Positions 6,124 to 6,369 of a stretch of 6,369 bases of DNA are shown piece after piece. A program made the translations under genes and the position numbers. Source of the stretch: Acidilobaceae archaeon (GTDB taxonomy: Archaea > Thermoproteota > Thermoprotei_A > Sulfolobales > Acidilobaceae). The notes under the pieces are model-generated. The model searched no databases. It was not told the origin of the DNA and saw only the letters and a program-made list of their open reading frames with translations. The first letter of the stretch is position 1; every line of letters begins with the position of its first letter. The stretch spans positions 1 to 6,369 of the forward strand of contig JALVJB010000009.1 in assembly GCA_027034115.1 (NCBI GenBank), in the 5' to 3' direction.

Positions 6124-6235
6124 TGGTGGGCCCGCGGGGATTTGAACCCCGGACCACGGGGTCCCGAGTCGGGCGCCTCCCCTCCATGGGGGCTCCGGCG
6201 TACCCCGCATCCTAGCCAGGCTAGACGACGGGCCC
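6124..6235 (-). tRNA. tRNA-Pro (CGG), intron-containing, encoded CCA
   Basis: On the minus strand the acceptor GGGCCCG (6229-6235) pairs with CGGGCCC (6128-6134), followed by discriminator A and an encoded CCA (6124-6126). The D arm is GTCT/GGAT with AGCCTGGCTA between. The T arm is CGGGG, TTCAAAT, CCCCG (6135-6151). The variable loop is TGGTC. After removal of a 34-base intron, the anticodon stem CGGGG/CCCCG closes the loop TTCGGGA, giving anticodon CGG, which reads the proline codon CCG. All helices pair fully apart from G-U pairs in the D stem. The CGG anticodon depends on the intron being placed at 32/33, which the splice motif supports independently. Confidence 0.97.
6168..6201 (-). other. 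tRNA intron at position 32/33 with bulge-helix-bulge splice motif
   Basis: On the minus strand, exon CGGG (positions 27-30 of the tRNA) pairs with intron CCCG to form the central 4-bp helix. It is flanked by the 3-base bulges GTA (5' site) and ACT (3' site). The intron-side helix is CGCC/GGCG, and an inner CCCC/GGGG hairpin caps the intron. Cutting between the second and third bulge bases, as the archaeal splicing endonuclease does, joins T32 to T33 and leaves a perfect 7-base anticodon loop. The outer exon helix is weak (G26-C34 and a U-G pair), so this is a relaxed motif. The usual site is 37/38, so 32/33 is non-canonical. Confidence 0.88.
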
Positions 6236-6251
6236 AGCCAGAGGCCTACCC

Positions 6252-6287
6252 CTTTAACAGTCTCACCCCTTCCCGGGGTTTTTATCG
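6252..6287 (-). promoter_or_regulatory. Candidate promoter of the tRNA-Pro gene
   Basis: The minus strand upstream of the tRNA has two TATA-like stretches. GATAAAAAC (6278-6286) would give a start near 6258 and a 5' leader of about 23 bases to be removed by RNase P. GTTAAAGG (6251-6258) is only about 21 bases from the tRNA 5' end, slightly close for a start at the first tRNA base. I cannot decide between them. Confidence 0.4.
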
Positions 6288-6344
6288 TGTAGGGTCGCCT
6301 ATATTAGACTCGAGCCATATAGACCTCCTTCTGGGTGTCGTCTA

Positions 6345-6369
6345 TTGTCTACAAGGCCTAGGGACTACG
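6345..6369 (+). other. Possible start of a plus-strand gene cut by the right edge
   Basis: A TTG at 6345-6347 opens a frame reading (M)STRPRDY to the window end. GGGTG (6333-6337) lies 7 bases before it and a TATA-like TATATTA (about 6300-6306) lies upstream at a workable distance. With only eight codons visible this is weak. No function can be assigned. Confidence 0.18.

Noticed and set aside
1..6369. CRISPR array, insertion sequence or integrase site at the tRNA
   Set aside because: No spaced direct repeats, transposase or integrase frame is visible, and no duplicate of the tRNA 3' end was seen elsewhere in the window.
6288..6369. Minus-strand gene end entering from the right edge
   Set aside because: All three minus-strand frames hit stops within a short distance of the edge, so at most a few terminal codons could be present, and nothing distinguishes them from chance.

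Overview
The window reads as a piece of chromosome from a hyperthermophilic crenarchaeon (Thermoproteota), most likely of the Desulfurococcales/Pyrodictiaceae type. Four things point there. The family B polymerase matches crenarchaeal PolB1 (Sulfolobus Dpo1) motif for motif. The tRNA has an intron with a bulge-helix-bulge (BHB) splice site. Arg and Ile codons are rich in AGG and ATA. TATA-type archaeal promoters precede the genes. Genus-level placement is inference.

Layout from left to right: (1) the 5' part of a minus-strand membrane redox gene, running off the left edge, with a NarI/HdrE/DsrM-like heme-b membrane domain; (2) a divergent intergenic region of about 180 bases with a TATA element usable in both directions and a very C-rich tract; (3) the plus-strand PolB1 replicative DNA polymerase with all exonuclease and polymerase motifs intact, and an open reading frame that continues upstream of the first canonical start; (4) on the same strand, a family 5 (oligopeptide/sugar type) ABC substrate-binding protein with a pilin-like, class III type membrane signal; (5) an intergenic stretch of about 135 bases dense in potential GC-rich hairpins; (6) a convergent minus-strand winged-helix regulator with an unrecognised C-terminal domain; (7) a minus-strand tRNA-Pro(CGG) with an encoded CCA and a 34-base intron at the non-canonical position 32/33; (8) its promoter region and the right edge, where a TTG-initiated gene may begin.

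The genes do not form one obvious pathway. Replication (PolB1), translation (tRNA-Pro), solute uptake (binding protein without permease or ATPase genes), regulation (winged helix) and respiration (redox protein) lie next to each other, as in a compact housekeeping region. I see no CRISPR array, transposase, intein or defence cassette. The observations most worth a second look are the polymerase 5' end (possible AUC start, Shine-Dalgarno inside a hairpin, two PIP-box-like motifs in tandem), the unusual tRNA intron position, and the structured stretch at 5331-5446.
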